A DNA stretch of 64,000 nt from Cyanobium sp. ATX 6F1 (GTDB lineage Bacteria > Cyanobacteriota > Cyanobacteriia > PCC-6307 > Cyanobiaceae). Where the stretch lies: assembly GCF_024346315.1 (NCBI RefSeq), contig NZ_JAGQCS010000004.1, positions 186,001-250,000 on the forward strand. Reading direction: 5' to 3'. The position numbers were made by a program, and so were the translations under genes. Each line of letters starts with the position of its first letter. Position 1 is the first letter of the stretch. This document shows, in pieces, positions 19,485 through 29,360 of this stretch. The notes beneath the pieces are model-generated. The model saw nothing but the letters and a program-made list of their open reading frames with translations, did not search any database and was not told where the DNA came from.

Positions 19485-22468
19485 ACCAGGTTGAAGTTGC
19501 TCTGCACGAAGGCATCAACGGGATTGATCGCGCTGATGTTGTCGAAGGTGCCGATCAGGGCGATTTCGTTGGCGCTCACCGTGGTGGAGTTGGTGGAATT
19601 GCCACCACCGGCGTTGAAGGCGTAGAGGAAGGCGTTGTCGTTGTCGTAGGCGAGCAGATAGCCCTTGCCGCCTCTGGTGCTGGTTTTCAGCGTGGCGCTG
19701 CCGCTCCCGATCAGGCCATCCAGCAGGGCCGTCCCATTGGTGACGCCCGCCAAGGTTGCGGAGGAATCGAAGTTGAAGGCGAAGATGTCGCTGCCCGTAG
19801 GGCCGGTATTCAGGTTGTAGCTGGTGGTGGCCCCGCTGATGCTGGCCAGGCTGGCGCTGCTGCCGCTGCGGCTGGTGAGGCTGTCGGAGAGGCGGATGGT
19901 CTCTCCCGTGACAGGGTCGAGGTTGAAATCGGTGATCGTGCAGCGGTTGGCGGCGCTACTGATTCCGCTCAGGTCGAAGCTGTCGGTGCCGTCAAGGCCG
20001 GTGAGCGTGTCGAGGCCGCCGCCGCCCTTGAGCAGGTTGGCGGCGATGTTGCCTGTGATCACGTTGGCGCCGCTGTTGCCCGTGCCGTCGATGGCGGCGT
20101 TGCCGCTCAGGCTGAGGTTCTCGATACCAGCGGCCAAGGTGGTGGTGCTTGTGGCCACCAGGGTGTCGGTGAGGGTGGTGGTGACGCTGCTGGGGGTCCC
20201 CAGGGCAGCATTGGTGGGAGCCGAGAGGCTGAGGGTGAAGCTTTCGTCGGCTTCGTAGCTGTTGTCGTTGAGCAGGGCGACGGTGATGGTCTTGTACGTT
20301 TCGCCGGCGGCGAAGCTGAGGCTGCCGCTGGTGGCGGTGTAGTCGAAGCCGGCGGTGGCGGTGCCGTTGGCGGTGGCGGTGGCGTAGCTCACTGTTGTCG
20401 TCACACCGGCGGGGTTTGCCGACGAGAGGCTGACGGTGTAGGTAACGCTGGTGTTCAGTCCCTCGACCATGGTCTGGGCGGACGAGAGGCTCAGCACCGG
20501 CAGATCGTTGTCGAGGTTGGTGAGGCTGACGCTGCTGCTCACGCCCTGGTAGGCGGAATCTCCGGAGGCACTGGTCAGGGTCACCGCGTAGGGCTGGGGG
20601 CCATCGACCAGTTGATCGTCGACTCCGGTGACGATGACGGTCTGGGCGACGTTCCAGTTACTGGTGGTGAAAGTGAGAGTCGACTTATCGGGCGTGCCTT
20701 CGTTGGTCTTGGTGCTGCTGACGCTGATGCTCACATTGGCCGTCGGTGCGCTGGCGAGCACGACGCTGAAGCTCGCTGTGCCGCCCGCTTCAGTTGTGGT
20801 GAGCCCGGAGGTGGGAGTGACGACGATCCCGGGTAGGGCCGCCGTGGCCACGATCGTGCCGCTGATCAGGTACTGGCCCAGGCTGCCGTAATCGCTGTAG
20901 CCGGTCATCAGGGGATTACCTTCACCGACCCCATCGATGGCGAGGTAATAGGTGCCAGCGATGGAGATGTCGTAACTGAAGCTGGCTCCCAGGCCATACT
21001 GGGGATTGGATTCATACAATTTAGTGCCGTTTGATGCGTAGAGGCCTGCCCAGATGTCCAGGTTGGTGCTGCCGCCAGGAGCCGTGACGTAGCTGCTCAG
21101 ATAACTGCCACCGGTATTGATGAAGGCCTGGGTGATGCTCCCAACTGAGAAGGAGATTGTGCCGACTCCGGTGGTGAATCCGTACCAGTCCAGATCGCTC
21201 CGGGTTTCGATGATTCCGAATTGAAAGACATCCACCAGAGAGGCATAGGTGGCATTTGATCCGTTCACTCCCAGGGAACTTGCGGTTGCGGCAGTATTAC
21301 CTGAGGCATCAGACCGGTAAGTGCTCTGGCTGGCGATGATCGCAAGATCATCTTGCTTTTGGTTCGCCCCGATGTACTCACCCTTGCTCCACTGGCTGAG
21401 GGGCTGGTAATAACCAACGCCCATGATCGGTGCCCAACCGGTTTCGCCCGATCCCTGGCCGCTGTAGTAGCCCTGGGTGGCGGTGCCGTCATGGCTCAGG
21501 CCGAGGTTGTGCCCAACCTCATGGCTGATGGCTTCGGCAATGTATTTTTCACCGTTGGGCCCGAGATTCTCCGGGAAGATAAGAGCTGGTTTGTAAGTGT
21601 CGCCAACGGAGTCAAAGACATTCACATAGGCGATGCCTCCGTAGTTTCCGAAGTAGCTGCTGATCGGGCTGATTAAGGCACGGGTGCCGTAGATCTGGTC
21701 GCCGATGCTGCTTCGTGTGAGAAAGGCCTCGCCGAGATACTCCGTGGTGACATCAATGTTGAATGGTGCGAAGTCTTCGGCCACCCGTTGCCAGATTTTC
21801 TGGATCAGTGCCCGTTCCTGATCGTTGAAGTTGTTGGGATCAGCATCGATCGACCAAGCGGGGGCGTTGATGGCGTTGCCGCCGTTGTAGCCGTTGCTCC
21901 AGGCGGATCCAGCCGGAATCAGATGGCCATCGAAGTCCAGGTAGATCGACTTTGTCGCCAGGGGGTTGCTGTGGAGCTTGAAGGTGTCGAGCAGGCTGAG
22001 GGACGCCACCGTGCCGGCGGCGGCCACGGCCGTTGTGGCGGCTTCGACGGCGCCGCCACTGACGCGGAGAGTGGAGCAGGCCGGGCAGCGGCAGACGCTG
22101 GGTTCAGCCGCCTTGAACTGGGCTGAAGCGGTGTGGGACGTCAGCGCGCCGGAGGGGGCCCAGCCACCGGCCTCGGGAATCGCATCGGGACGATTCTCAG
22201 CCGCCAGCGGTGGCGTCGGGGAGGCCTTGTCCACGGCCAGGAGCGGCTGCGTCAGGCTCTCGAAGGGCCGCGGCGGTGTGCTGAGCGGAGGGAGGGGGGC
22301 GTCGCTGCCGGTGATTGGATCCTCCCGGGCGAATCGCTGATCGCCCACCCCAGCCAGGGGATTGGTGTCGAGGCCGCCGAGGCTGATCGGGTCGCGGCGG
22401 CTACGCCCGGAGCCTCCAGGGTTGAGCTGATCGAGCAGCCAGTCAACCGTTGCAGTGGTGCGCGCCAT
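19481..22468 (-). CDS. Secreted metzincin-type metalloprotease with Calx-beta and degenerate RTX region
   Basis: 995 residues. There is no Sec signal; the N-terminal 130 residues are Pro-rich and include a CRCPAC cluster. The catalytic domain (about residues 165–380) carries the zinc motif in ISHEVGHNLGLSHDG (HExxHxxGxxHD) and a later Met-turn candidate in APIMGVGYYQP. A pre-peptidase C-like beta domain follows (ADLDWYGF-like RSDLDWYGF, about 425–540), then two Calx-beta-type repeats (about 545–790), a degenerate RTX stretch (LKGGGGLDTLTGLDGTDSFDL) and a Ser/Asn-rich C-terminus. This layout fits a type I secretion substrate. It lies 50 bases after moxR and overlaps DUF58 by four bases, which is unusual. 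Confidence 0.85.
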   Translation of the reverse strand: MARTTATVDWLLDQLNPGGSGRSRRDPISLGGLDTNPLAGVGDQRFAREDPITGSDAPLPPLSTPPRPFESLTQPLLAVDKASPTPPLAAENRPDAIPEAGGWAPSGALTSHTASAQFKAAEPSVCRCPACSTLRVSGGAVEAATTAVAAAGTVASLSLLDTFKLHSNPLATKSIYLDFDGHLIPAGSAWSNGYNGGNAINAPAWSIDADPNNFNDQERALIQKIWQRVAEDFAPFNIDVTTEYLGEAFLTRSSIGDQIYGTRALISPISSYFGNYGGIAYVNVFDSVGDTYKPALIFPENLGPNGEKYIAEAISHEVGHNLGLSHDGTATQGYYSGQGSGETGWAPIMGVGYYQPLSQWSKGEYIGANQKQDDLAIIASQSTYRSDASGNTAATASSLGVNGSNATYASLVDVFQFGIIETRSDLDWYGFTTGVGTISFSVGSITQAFINTGGSYLSSYVTAPGGSTNLDIWAGLYASNGTKLYESNPQYGLGASFSYDISIAGTYYLAIDGVGEGNPLMTGYSDYGSLGQYLISGTIVATAALPGIVVTPTSGLTTTEAGGTASFSVVLASAPTANVSISVSSTKTNEGTPDKSTLTFTTSNWNVAQTVIVTGVDDQLVDGPQPYAVTLTSASGDSAYQGVSSSVSLTNLDNDLPVLSLSSAQTMVEGLNTSVTYTVSLSSANPAGVTTTVSYATATANGTATAGFDYTATSGSLSFAAGETYKTITVALLNDNSYEADESFTLSLSAPTNAALGTPSSVTTTLTDTLVATSTTTLAAGIENLSLSGNAAIDGTGNSGANVITGNIAANLLKGGGGLDTLTGLDGTDSFDLSGISSAANRCTITDFNLDPVTGETIRLSDSLTSRSGSSASLASISGATTSYNLNTGPTGSDIFAFNFDSSATLAGVTNGTALLDGLIGSGSATLKTSTRGGKGYLLAYDNDNAFLYAFNAGGGNSTNSTTVSANEIALIGTFDNISAINPVDAFVQSNFNLV

Positions 22469-22480
22469 GGCCTTGCGATC

Positions 22481-22497
22481 AGGTTCACCGTGAACCT
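22481..22497. other. Short perfect inverted repeat upstream of the metalloprotease gene
   Basis: AGGTTCA-CCG-TGAACCT is a perfect 7-base-arm repeat in the 50-base gap between the moxR stop and the protease ATG (minus strand). It could be an operator or small RNA hairpin; there is no T-run. Confidence 0.4.
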
Positions 22498-22518
22498 CAA
22501 ACTACTGCTGGTGCTCCC

Positions 22519-23457
22519 CTAACGCACGCCATCCACCGCCTCCAGCAACGGGCGGCTGAGGGTGCCTTCCGCCCCCCGGGGCTCGCCCCCATCGAGGCGG
22601 TGTTCACACACCGCCGCGAACACCGCCTGCACGTCGCCTGGTTTGACGAAATCGCGACCCTCGATCAGCGACCAGGCCCGGGCCGCCTGCAGCAACCCCT
22701 GGGCCGCCCGGGGTGAGAGCGCCGCACTGCTGCCGGCAAAGTTCCCGGCAAGGTTCCCGGTTCCGGGCCCCGCCTTGCGGCTCTGGGCCACCAGATCGAG
22801 CACGTAATCCAGCAGGGCCGGCGAGGCGTGCTGACGGCGGCAGCGCGCCTGTTCCTCCTGGAGTTGCTGCGGGCTCAGCAAGGTGGGCAGATCGGTCAGC
22901 GCCAGGCCCTCACCCGCCAGCAACGCCCGTTCCGCCTCCCGAGCCGGGAAGCCCAGGCTGAGCCGCATCAAGAAGCGGTCGAGCTGGGATTCCGGCAGCG
23001 GGGCGGTGCCGGATTGATCGAGGCCGTTCTGGGTGGCGATCACGAAGAAGGGCTGGGGCAGCGGGTGGCTGGTGCCATCCACGCTCACCCGACCGGCCGC
23101 CATCGCCTCCAGCAGGGCGCTCTGGGTGCGGGGGCTGGCCCGGTTGATCTCGTCCGCCAGCAGTACCTGGGCAAACAGCGGGCCCGGCTCAAAGCGGAAG
23201 CTCCCCTGGGTCTGATCGAACAGACGGATGCCGGTGAGATCGGCCGGCAGCAGATCGCTGGTGAAATGCACCCGGCGGAAATCCAGGCCGAAACTGCGGG
23301 CCAGGGCCTCGGCGAGGGTGGTCTTGCCCATGCCGGGCAGGTCTTCGAACAGCAGGTGCCCGCCGGCCACCAGAGCGCTCACGGCCAGCTGCACCTGGCG
23401 TTCCTTGCCGAGCAGCACCCGACTGATCTGGGCCACGACGGAGACCAGGGAACTCAT
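22519..23457 (-). CDS. moxR: MoxR-family AAA+ ATPase
   Basis: 312 residues with Walker A DLPGMGKTTLAEALA, Walker B VLLADEINRASPRTQSALLEAM, sensor-1 region FFVIATQN and the MoxR lid ending in a helical domain. MoxR ATPases act as chaperones for metal-dependent or secreted complexes together with DUF58/VWA partners. A small Gly/Asn-rich insertion (GTGNLAGNFAGSSA) precedes the SPRAAQGLLQAARAW helix. First gene of the minus-strand operon; the neighbouring cobD-like gene is divergent, 29 bases away. Confidence 0.92.
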   Translation of the reverse strand: MSSLVSVVAQISRVLLGKERQVQLAVSALVAGGHLLFEDLPGMGKTTLAEALARSFGLDFRRVHFTSDLLPADLTGIRLFDQTQGSFRFEPGPLFAQVLLADEINRASPRTQSALLEAMAAGRVSVDGTSHPLPQPFFVIATQNGLDQSGTAPLPESQLDRFLMRLSLGFPAREAERALLAGEGLALTDLPTLLSPQQLQEEQARCRRQHASPALLDYVLDLVAQSRKAGPGTGNLAGNFAGSSAALSPRAAQGLLQAARAWSLIEGRDFVKPGDVQAVFAAVCEHRLDGGEPRGAEGTLSRPLLEAVDGVR

Positions 23458-23486
23458 GGACCGGCGCAGGTGGCGTCAGGCTAGGG

Positions 23487-24599
23487 GTGTTGCCGCCCCG
23501 ATCCGTGTCCAGCGCAGGCTCCGAACCGATCGAGCGCCACGGCGGCAACCTGGCGGCCACCGCCCGCCGCCTGGGCTGCCGCCCCGACCAGCTGTTGGAT
23601 GCCAGCGCCTCCCTGGTGCCCTTCGCGCCCCCCGCCGCCCTGCTGCGGGCCCTGCGGTCCGCGCCGCTGCGGGCCTACCCCGACCGCACCTACGCCTCCC
23701 TGCGCGGGGCAATCGCCCGCCTCCATGACCTGGAGCCGGCTCAGGTGCTGCCCGGTAACGGCGCCGCCGAGCTGTTCACCTGGGTGGCGCGGGAGGCCGC
23801 GGCCGCTGGTGTCAGCGTGCTGCCTGCGCCGGGCTTCGCCGACTACGAACGCGCCCTGGCTTGCTGGGGGGGCGCCTGGCGGCGGCTGCCCCTGGCCCTG
23901 GAGTGGCCCGACGCCTGGCCCCAGGCGTTTCCGGATCCGGGCCCCGCGCTGGCCCCCGCCGAGGTGCTGTGGGTGACCAACCCCCACAACCCCACCGGCC
24001 AGCTGTGGTCGCGCGCCAGCCTCGAGGCGCTGCTGGGGCGCTTTGCCCTGGTGATCGTCGATGAGGCTTTTCTGCCCCTGGTGCCAGGAGGCGAGTGCGA
24101 ATCGCTCATCCCCCTGGTGGCCGATCACCCCAACCTGGTGGTGATCCGCAGCCTCACCAAACTGTTTGCGATTGCGGGCCTGCGCTTGGGCTACGCCGTG
24201 GCCGCGCCGGAGCGGCTGGGGCGCTGGAGCGGTTGGCGGGACCCCTGGCCGGTGAACGCCCTGGCCGCTGCCGCTGGGGAGGCCTTGCTGGCTGATGGCC
24301 GCTGGCCCCGGCGGGTGCGCCGCTGGGTGGGCTCCGAGGGGCCGTGGCTGCGCCAGCGCTTGGCGGCCTTGAGCGGGCTCTATCCCTTGCCATCGGCCGC
24401 CAATTTCCTGCTGGTGCGTGGAGAGAGTTCCCTGGTGCCCCTGCGCGAGCGGCTGGAGCGCCAGCACCGGGTGCTGCTGCGCGATGGTCGCTCCTTCGAG
24501 GGGCTGGGCCCCGAGTGGCTGCGGATCGGCCTCCAAAACCGCGGCGGCAACGGGCGGATCCTGCGGGCCCTGGCCTGGGAGCTCAGGCAGGGGGCCTGA
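23487..24599 (+). CDS. cobD: Threonine-phosphate decarboxylase-like PLP enzyme (CobD/CobC)
   Basis: 370 residues of the class I/II aminotransferase fold. [13 protein letters not shown] and [13 protein letters not shown] match the N-terminus of L-threonine-O-3-phosphate decarboxylases, which supply aminopropanol phosphate for cobamide synthesis. The PLP Lys lies in [30 protein letters not shown] and IVDEAFLPL are further cofactor segments. Cyanobacteria make pseudocobalamin, so the step is plausible. A histidinol-phosphate aminotransferase role cannot be excluded. Start GTG at 23487, or GTG at 23505. The 3' end overlaps antisense murG by 17 bases. Confidence 0.82.
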   Translation: MLPPRSVSSAGSEPIERHGGNLAATARRLGCRPDQLLDASASLVPFAPPAALLRALRSAPLRAYPDRTYASLRGAIARLHDLEPAQVLPGNGAAELFTWVAREAAAAGVSVLPAPGFADYERALACWGGAWRRLPLALEWPDAWPQAFPDPGPALAPAEVLWVTNPHNPTGQLWSRASLEALLGRFALVIVDEAFLPLVPGGECESLIPLVADHPNLVVIRSLTKLFAIAGLRLGYAVAAPERLGRWSGWRDPWPVNALAAAAGEALLADGRWPRRVRRWVGSEGPWLRQRLAALSGLYPLPSAANFLLVRGESSLVPLRERLERQHRVLLRDGRSFEGLGPEWLRIGLQNRGGNGRILRALAWELRQGA

Positions 24600-25665
24600 G
24601 CTCCGCCAGCAGGGCCACCAGCCGCTGGTCGGCATCGCGCACCGCCAGGCGCTCCATGCCCTGCCGCAGGCTGAGCAGGGGGTCGGCGGCGCCATCGACC
24701 CCCCGCAGCCGCGGCCCCAACAGATGCCAGATCGCCTCGCCCAGGGCCTTCTGCTCCGGCGGGTGCTGCCAGACGATCACCGCCGCCCCCAGGGCCGCCG
24801 CCGCCGCCGCATTGGCGTCCTGGTGGCGGTCGGCGGCCTGGGGGAAGGGCACCAGGATCGCGGGCGCCCCGCTCACCGCCAGCTCGGCCAGGCTGCCGGC
24901 GCCGGCGCGGCTGATCACCAGATCGGCGTGCTGCAGCAGGCCTGGCATGTCATCGCTGAAGGGGCGCTCCAGGTAGAGCGGCTGCTGGAAACGGCCCGCC
25001 TCCGGGTCGCTGCTGCCGCTGAGGTGCACCACCCGCACACCGGCTTCCAGCAGGGCGGGGAGCAGGGGTCGCAGCATCCGGTTGAGCCCCACGGCCCCCT
25101 GGCTGCCGCCCATCACCAGCAGCAGCGGGCCCTCCCCAGGGGGCACCCAGGCCGGAAGCGCGGCGGGCTCCAGGAAGGCTCGGCGCACGGGGGTGCCCGT
25201 GAGCAGGGGGTGGCATTGGGGCAGCCGCCGCTGGGCCTCGGGCAGCCCCACCGCCACCCGCGTGCACAGCCGCCCCAGCAACCGCGTCACCCGCCCAGGC
25301 ACGCCGTTGGATTCGTGCAGCACCACTGGCACGCCGCAGCTTCTGGCCGCCAGGATCACCGGGGCGGCGATGTAGCCGCCGGTGCTGAACACCAGCTCAA
25401 TCCGCTCCCGCCGGATCAGCCGGCGCACGTCACGGCTGGCCAGCAGCAGCCGGAGCAGTTGGCAGAGCTTGCGCAGGCCCCGGCCCTGGAGGCCGCCCGC
25501 CCGCACGGTGTGCAGCGGGTAGCGGCTGGGCACCAGCTCCCTCTCCAGCCGGTCCGGCACCCCCAACCAGCGCACCGACCAGTTCGACGGCAGGGCATCG
25601 GCGACCGCCAGGGCGGGGAAGAGATGGCCCCCGGTGCCGCTGGCGGCGATCAGAAGCCTCGTCAT
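24583..25665 (-). CDS. murG: UDP-GlcNAc–lipid I N-acetylglucosaminyltransferase MurG
   Basis: Makes lipid II on the inner face of the plasma membrane, the last cytosolic step of peptidoglycan precursor synthesis. 360 residues of GT-B fold: the N-terminal G-loop [49 protein letters not shown], the central [10 protein letters not shown], and the C-terminal donor site [24 protein letters not shown] with ADRHQDANA. Full length. Converges on the cobD-like gene with a 17-base overlap. Confidence 0.96.
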   Translation of the reverse strand: MTRLLIAASGTGGHLFPALAVADALPSNWSVRWLGVPDRLERELVPSRYPLHTVRAGGLQGRGLRKLCQLLRLLLASRDVRRLIRRERIELVFSTGGYIAAPVILAARSCGVPVVLHESNGVPGRVTRLLGRLCTRVAVGLPEAQRRLPQCHPLLTGTPVRRAFLEPAALPAWVPPGEGPLLLVMGGSQGAVGLNRMLRPLLPALLEAGVRVVHLSGSSDPEAGRFQQPLYLERPFSDDMPGLLQHADLVISRAGAGSLAELAVSGAPAILVPFPQAADRHQDANAAAAAALGAAVIVWQHPPEQKALGEAIWHLLGPRLRGVDGAADPLLSLRQGMERLAVRDADQRLVALLAELRPPA

Positions 25666-25734
25666 GGAAGTCAGTTGAAGCGCCGCTGGCGCGGGGGAGC
25701 GCGCCTAACTTAAGGGTCACCCCCGTTGCGCTCC

Positions 25735-26520
25735 ATGTCGCTGCTTCGCCCCTGGCTCGCTGCCCTGCTGGCCGCCGCGGCCCTGGCTCTGCCGGCGGCA
25801 CCGAGGGCTGCCCAGGCGGCCGCCCCTGCCAGGATCAGCGCCGAGCTGGCGCCGCTGCCGCCTGCCTTGCAGAGTCTGGAGGCGGCCCTCAACAGCGAGG
25901 CCCCTGGCGCCCTGGCCGCCGTGCTGGAGCCCGGTGTTGGGCTGGTGCCAGCGTCGATCGAGGGCCGTCGCCGCAGCTTCAAGGAGCGTTTCCCCGACGC
26001 CCGCTGGCAGGTGCTGAGCGGTCCGCCCCTGGCCGATGGCCGCAGCAGCCTCACCCTGCGCGTCACCGGCAGCCGCAGCGAAGGGCCCTTTGCCTATCGC
26101 CTGTTGGCGGAACAGGTGCTGGCGGTCACCAGCAGTGGATCCCGGATCACGGCCCAGGAGCTGCTCAAGGAGAACTCGATCCTGCGCAGCGGCAGCGCCG
26201 ATCTGAAGGTGAGCCTGCTGATCCCCGATGCGGTGCTCACCGGCCAGCGCTACGACGTGGATGTGGTCTTCGACGAACCCCTCAATGGGGCGGTGGCCGC
26301 CGGCGGCATCGCGGCGGTCACTCCCCAGCAGGTGGAGGCCCAGGAAAGCCCCGAGATGCGCCTCTCGGCCCTCGGTGGTGGTGGCCTGTTCAAAACGGTG
26401 CTGGCCCCCGATCAGCCCGGCGGCCAGACCTGGGCAGTGCTGCTCGTGCATCCCAATGGCATCATCAGCGCCAGCAAAAGGGTGCGGGTGGTGAGCAGTT
26501 CGGCGGCCCTCAAGCTCTGA
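25735..26520 (+). CDS. Exported protein of unknown function
   Basis: 261 residues from the ATG at 25735 (a TTG three codons earlier is possible). A clear Sec signal peptide (SLLRPWLAALLAAAALALPAAPRAAQA) precedes a region of NTF2-like character (LQSLEAALNSEAPGALAAVLEPGVGLVPASIEG) and a beta-rich segment (KVSLLIPDAVLTGQRYDVDVVFDEPLNGAV). No catalytic motif is recognised. Such proteins occur in Synechococcus-type genomes as conserved hypotheticals; periplasmic location is inferred. Its 3' end overlaps the converging dehydrogenase gene by 11 bases. Confidence 0.72.
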   Translation: MSLLRPWLAALLAAAALALPAAPRAAQAAAPARISAELAPLPPALQSLEAALNSEAPGALAAVLEPGVGLVPASIEGRRRSFKERFPDARWQVLSGPPLADGRSSLTLRVTGSRSEGPFAYRLLAEQVLAVTSSGSRITAQELLKENSILRSGSADLKVSLLIPDAVLTGQRYDVDVVFDEPLNGAVAAGGIAAVTPQQVEAQESPEMRLSALGGGGLFKTVLAPDQPGGQTWAVLLVHPNGIISASKRVRVVSSSAALKL

Positions 26521-27448
26521 GCGGCCCCTGGCCCTCTCCCAGATCCTGCCCGTACCAGCGGGCCAGGGCGGCCAGATCCTCCTCGCCGAAGCCAGCCTCG
26601 ATCAGCTTGTCCTCCATCGCGGCCACCCTGGCGCTGATCGGCAGCTCCAGCTCTTGGGCAGCGGCGGCGGCCAGGGCGATGGTGAGGTCCTTGCGGTGCA
26701 GAGCGAGCTTGAAGCCGAGGGGGAAGTGGCCCCGCAGCATGGCGCCCGAGCGGTGCTCCAGGGCCCACGATCCCGCCGCGCCGCCCTTGAGGGCCTCCAC
26801 CACCAGCTCCAGCGGTAGCCCCAGGCGCCGGGCGAGGGCGAGGGCTTCTGCCACCGCCGCGTAGCTGCCCGCCACCAGCACCTGGTTCACGGCCTTGGCC
26901 TGCTGGCCCGCGCCCACCGGCCCGAAGTGGGTGAGGCGCCCCCCCACCACCTCCAGCAGGGGCCGGGCCCGCTCCAGGTCGGCCGGCTCGCCGCCCACGA
27001 GCACCGAGAGGCTGCCGGCGCGGGCCCCTTCGGTGCCACCGGTCACCGGGGCATCGAGGTAAGCCACCCCCAACAGCCGCAGCCGCGCCGCCAGCTGCTG
27101 GCTGACGGCCGGATCGATGCTGGAGAAATCCACGACCAGGGCGCCGGGCCGCAGGCCCTCGGCCGCCCCGTCCGCTCCGAACAGCACCGCCTCCACATCG
27201 GGGCCATCGCTGACGCAGATCGCCAGCAGGTCGGCGTCGGCCGCCGCCGCCGCCGCCGTGGCCGCCCGCCGGGCGCCCCTGGCCGCCAGGGGCTCCTCCC
27301 GCTCCCGGGTGCGGTTGTGGACCGTGAGCGCAAAGCCCGCCGCCAGCAGGTTGGCGGCCATCGGTTCGCCCAGGGCTCCAAGGCCAAGAAAGGCCACGCT
27401 CAGTGGGTTCTGGGCGTTGGGGCCCGGGGGCCAGGAAGATTCGGTCAT
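26510..27448 (-). CDS. NAD(P)-dependent 3-hydroxyisobutyrate dehydrogenase-family oxidoreductase
   Basis: 312 residues: Rossmann N-terminus VAFLGLGALGEPMAANLLAAGF, substrate motif DAPVTGGTEGARAGSLSVLVGG, catalytic Lys in GAGQQAKAVNQVLVAG, and the C-terminal helical domain with HRKDLTIALAAA. The family covers 3-hydroxyisobutyrate, tartronate semialdehyde and glyoxylate/succinic-semialdehyde reductases; the substrate cannot be chosen from sequence. A glyoxylate or succinic-semialdehyde reductase role would fit a photoautotroph. Confidence 0.88.
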   Translation of the reverse strand: MTESSWPPGPNAQNPLSVAFLGLGALGEPMAANLLAAGFALTVHNRTREREEPLAARGARRAATAAAAAADADLLAICVSDGPDVEAVLFGADGAAEGLRPGALVVDFSSIDPAVSQQLAARLRLLGVAYLDAPVTGGTEGARAGSLSVLVGGEPADLERARPLLEVVGGRLTHFGPVGAGQQAKAVNQVLVAGSYAAVAEALALARRLGLPLELVVEALKGGAAGSWALEHRSGAMLRGHFPLGFKLALHRKDLTIALAAAAAQELELPISARVAAMEDKLIEAGFGEEDLAALARWYGQDLGEGQGPLRA

Positions 27449-27520
27449 GGACGCCGCGGCCCCGGTAGGGATTCAGTCGGATGGGTTCCACAGGATGGCG
27501 AAGTCATCCAGCCCAACACC

Positions 27521-27976
27521 ATGCGCGCCTTTTCTTCCGTTTCCGTTCAACGCCTGCTGCTGCCACCGGTGGCGGCCGCCCTCGCCCTGGCCCTGCAACT
27601 GGGGGGCGCCCAGGCCCAGACCGCCCCCACACCCCAGGGGTCCATGGGCCCACGCCAAGAGGCCCTCAATCTCACCCCCGCCCAGCGCGAGGGGCTGTTC
27701 AGCGGCCGTAAATCCATGGCCCTGCGCACCGCCTCCGAGCGGATCGCGTTGCTCCAGCAGAGCGAACGCTGCCTCTCAGGCGCCAGGGATCTCGATGGCC
27801 TGCGCACGTGCCAGCAGCAGGAGCGCTCCGCCCAGCGGGAGCTGATGGAGCGCAAGCGCGCCGAGGTGACCGCGCTGTACCAACGCCTGGGTCTGCCGGC
27901 CCCGCAGCCGCGCCGCTGGAATGGCCAAAAGCGGACTGGCTCTGGCCCTGAGGGTGCCGGAAATCCCGTCTGGTGA
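27521..27976 (+). CDS. Small exported protein of unknown function
   Basis: 151 residues. Signal peptide (LLLPPVAAALALALQLGGAQA) cleaved near AQA-QT, then a predicted helical region with SERIALLQQSERCLSGARD, CQQQERSAQRELMERKRAEV and two Cys that could pair. It resembles the small periplasmic helical proteins common in picocyanobacteria, but no named family is recognised. The ATG at 27521 is chosen because the signal peptide starts there; the frame extends upstream without likeness to protein. Confidence 0.68.
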   Translation: MRAFSSVSVQRLLLPPVAAALALALQLGGAQAQTAPTPQGSMGPRQEALNLTPAQREGLFSGRKSMALRTASERIALLQQSERCLSGARDLDGLRTCQQQERSAQRELMERKRAEVTALYQRLGLPAPQPRRWNGQKRTGSGPEGAGNPVW

Positions 27977-27991
27977 GGCCGAGGTGGATTG

Positions 27992-28022
27992 AGCTGAGCC
28001 CAGCTGATCCCATGGCTCAGCT
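27992..28022. other. Inverted repeat between converging genes
   Basis: Perfect 9-base arms AGCTGAGCC and GGCTCAGCT flank a 13-base loop, between the exported protein (plus) and pgk (minus). CAGCTGATC also occurs as a direct repeat at 28001 and 28019. No T-run follows on either strand, so it is at best a weak bidirectional terminator. Confidence 0.45.
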
Positions 28023-28055
28023 GATCGGGCGGGAGGGCCTCAACCCGCGCTCAGA

Positions 28056-29261
28056 TCAGGCCTCATCAAGGGCCGCCACGCCGGGCAGCACCTTGCCCTC
28101 CAGCAGCTCCAGGCTGGCGCCGCCGCCGGTGGAGATGTGGCTCATCTGCTCGGCCACCCCCACTTTCTCCACGGCGGCCACGGAGTCACCGCCACCGATG
28201 ATCGTGCAGCAGCCGGTGGCGCTCAGGCCCGCCAGGGTGTGGGCGATGGCGTTGGTGCCGGCGGCGAACTTGTCGAACTCGAACACGCCCATCGGGCCGT
28301 TCCAGATCACCGTCTTGCAGTCAGCCAGGGCGGCCTGAAAGGCCTGGATCGAATCGGGTCCGATGTCGAGGCCCATCCAGCCATCGGGGATGGCCTCGAT
28401 CGATGTGATCTGGCTGTTGGCGTCGGGGGAGAAGTTGTCGGCCAGGACCACATCGGTGGGCAGCAGCAGCTGAACGCCCTTGGCCTTGGCCTTGGCCTCC
28501 AGCTCCTTGGCCAGCTCGAGTTTGTCTTCTTCCACCAGGCTCTTGCCCACCGCCAGGCCGCGCGCCTTGTAAAAAGTGAAAATCATGCCGCCGCCGATCA
28601 GCACCTTGTCGCACTTGTCGATCAGGGCTTCAAGCACACCGATCTTGCTGCTCACCTTGGAGCCGCCCACGATCGCCGCCAGGGGGCGCTTGGGCTCATC
28701 GACGGCACCCTGCAGATACTGCAGTTCCTTCTCCATCAGCAGACCGGCCACGCAGGGCTTCAGGTAAGCGGTCACGCCCGCGGTGGAGGCGTGGGCGCGG
28801 TGGGCGGCGCCGAAGGCGTCGTTCACATAAACGTCGGCCAGAGCGGCGAGCTTGGCGGCGAAGCCGGGGTCGTTGGCCTCCTCCTCGGCGAAGAAGCGCA
28901 CGTTCTCCAGCAGCAGCACGTCACCGTCGGCCAGGGCGGCCACCTTCGCCTCGGCGTCGGGGCCGATGCAGCTCTCGGTCTTCACCAGCGGCTTGCCCAG
29001 CAGTTCGCTCAGCCGCGCAGCGACGGCGGTGAGGCGCATGGCCTCGTTCACCTGGCCCTTGGGACGTCCGAAGTGAGCGGCCAGGATCACCCGGGCGCCC
29101 TTGCCAGAGAGGTCGTTGATCGTGGGCAGGGCGGCGCGGATGCGGGTGTCGTCGGTGATCCCCCCCTGATCATCAAGCGGTACGTTGAAGTCCACCCGGA
29201 CCAGGACACGCTTGCCGCGCAGGTCGTCGGCGGTGAGGCTGGTCAGGGAGCGCTTCGCCAT
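28056..29261 (-). CDS. pgk: Phosphoglycerate kinase
   Basis: Transfers phosphate between 1,3-bisphosphoglycerate and ADP; serves both the Calvin cycle and glycolysis. 401 residues, full length. Motifs: [102 protein letters not shown], and [13 protein letters not shown] with [13 protein letters not shown]. Divergent from the Usp gene across about 100 bases. Confidence 0.97.
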   Translation of the reverse strand: MAKRSLTSLTADDLRGKRVLVRVDFNVPLDDQGGITDDTRIRAALPTINDLSGKGARVILAAHFGRPKGQVNEAMRLTAVAARLSELLGKPLVKTESCIGPDAEAKVAALADGDVLLLENVRFFAEEEANDPGFAAKLAALADVYVNDAFGAAHRAHASTAGVTAYLKPCVAGLLMEKELQYLQGAVDEPKRPLAAIVGGSKVSSKIGVLEALIDKCDKVLIGGGMIFTFYKARGLAVGKSLVEEDKLELAKELEAKAKAKGVQLLLPTDVVLADNFSPDANSQITSIEAIPDGWMGLDIGPDSIQAFQAALADCKTVIWNGPMGVFEFDKFAAGTNAIAHTLAGLSATGCCTIIGGGDSVAAVEKVGVAEQMSHISTGGGASLELLEGKVLPGVAALDEA

Positions 29262-29360
29262 GGGGGAGGGTTTCGGGGTAAAGGATGGGCGACATTAACC
29301 CTCAGCCTTCTGCCGCCGGCGGCCCCGGGCGCTAGGACAAGGGCACCCGGGAGCGTGGCG

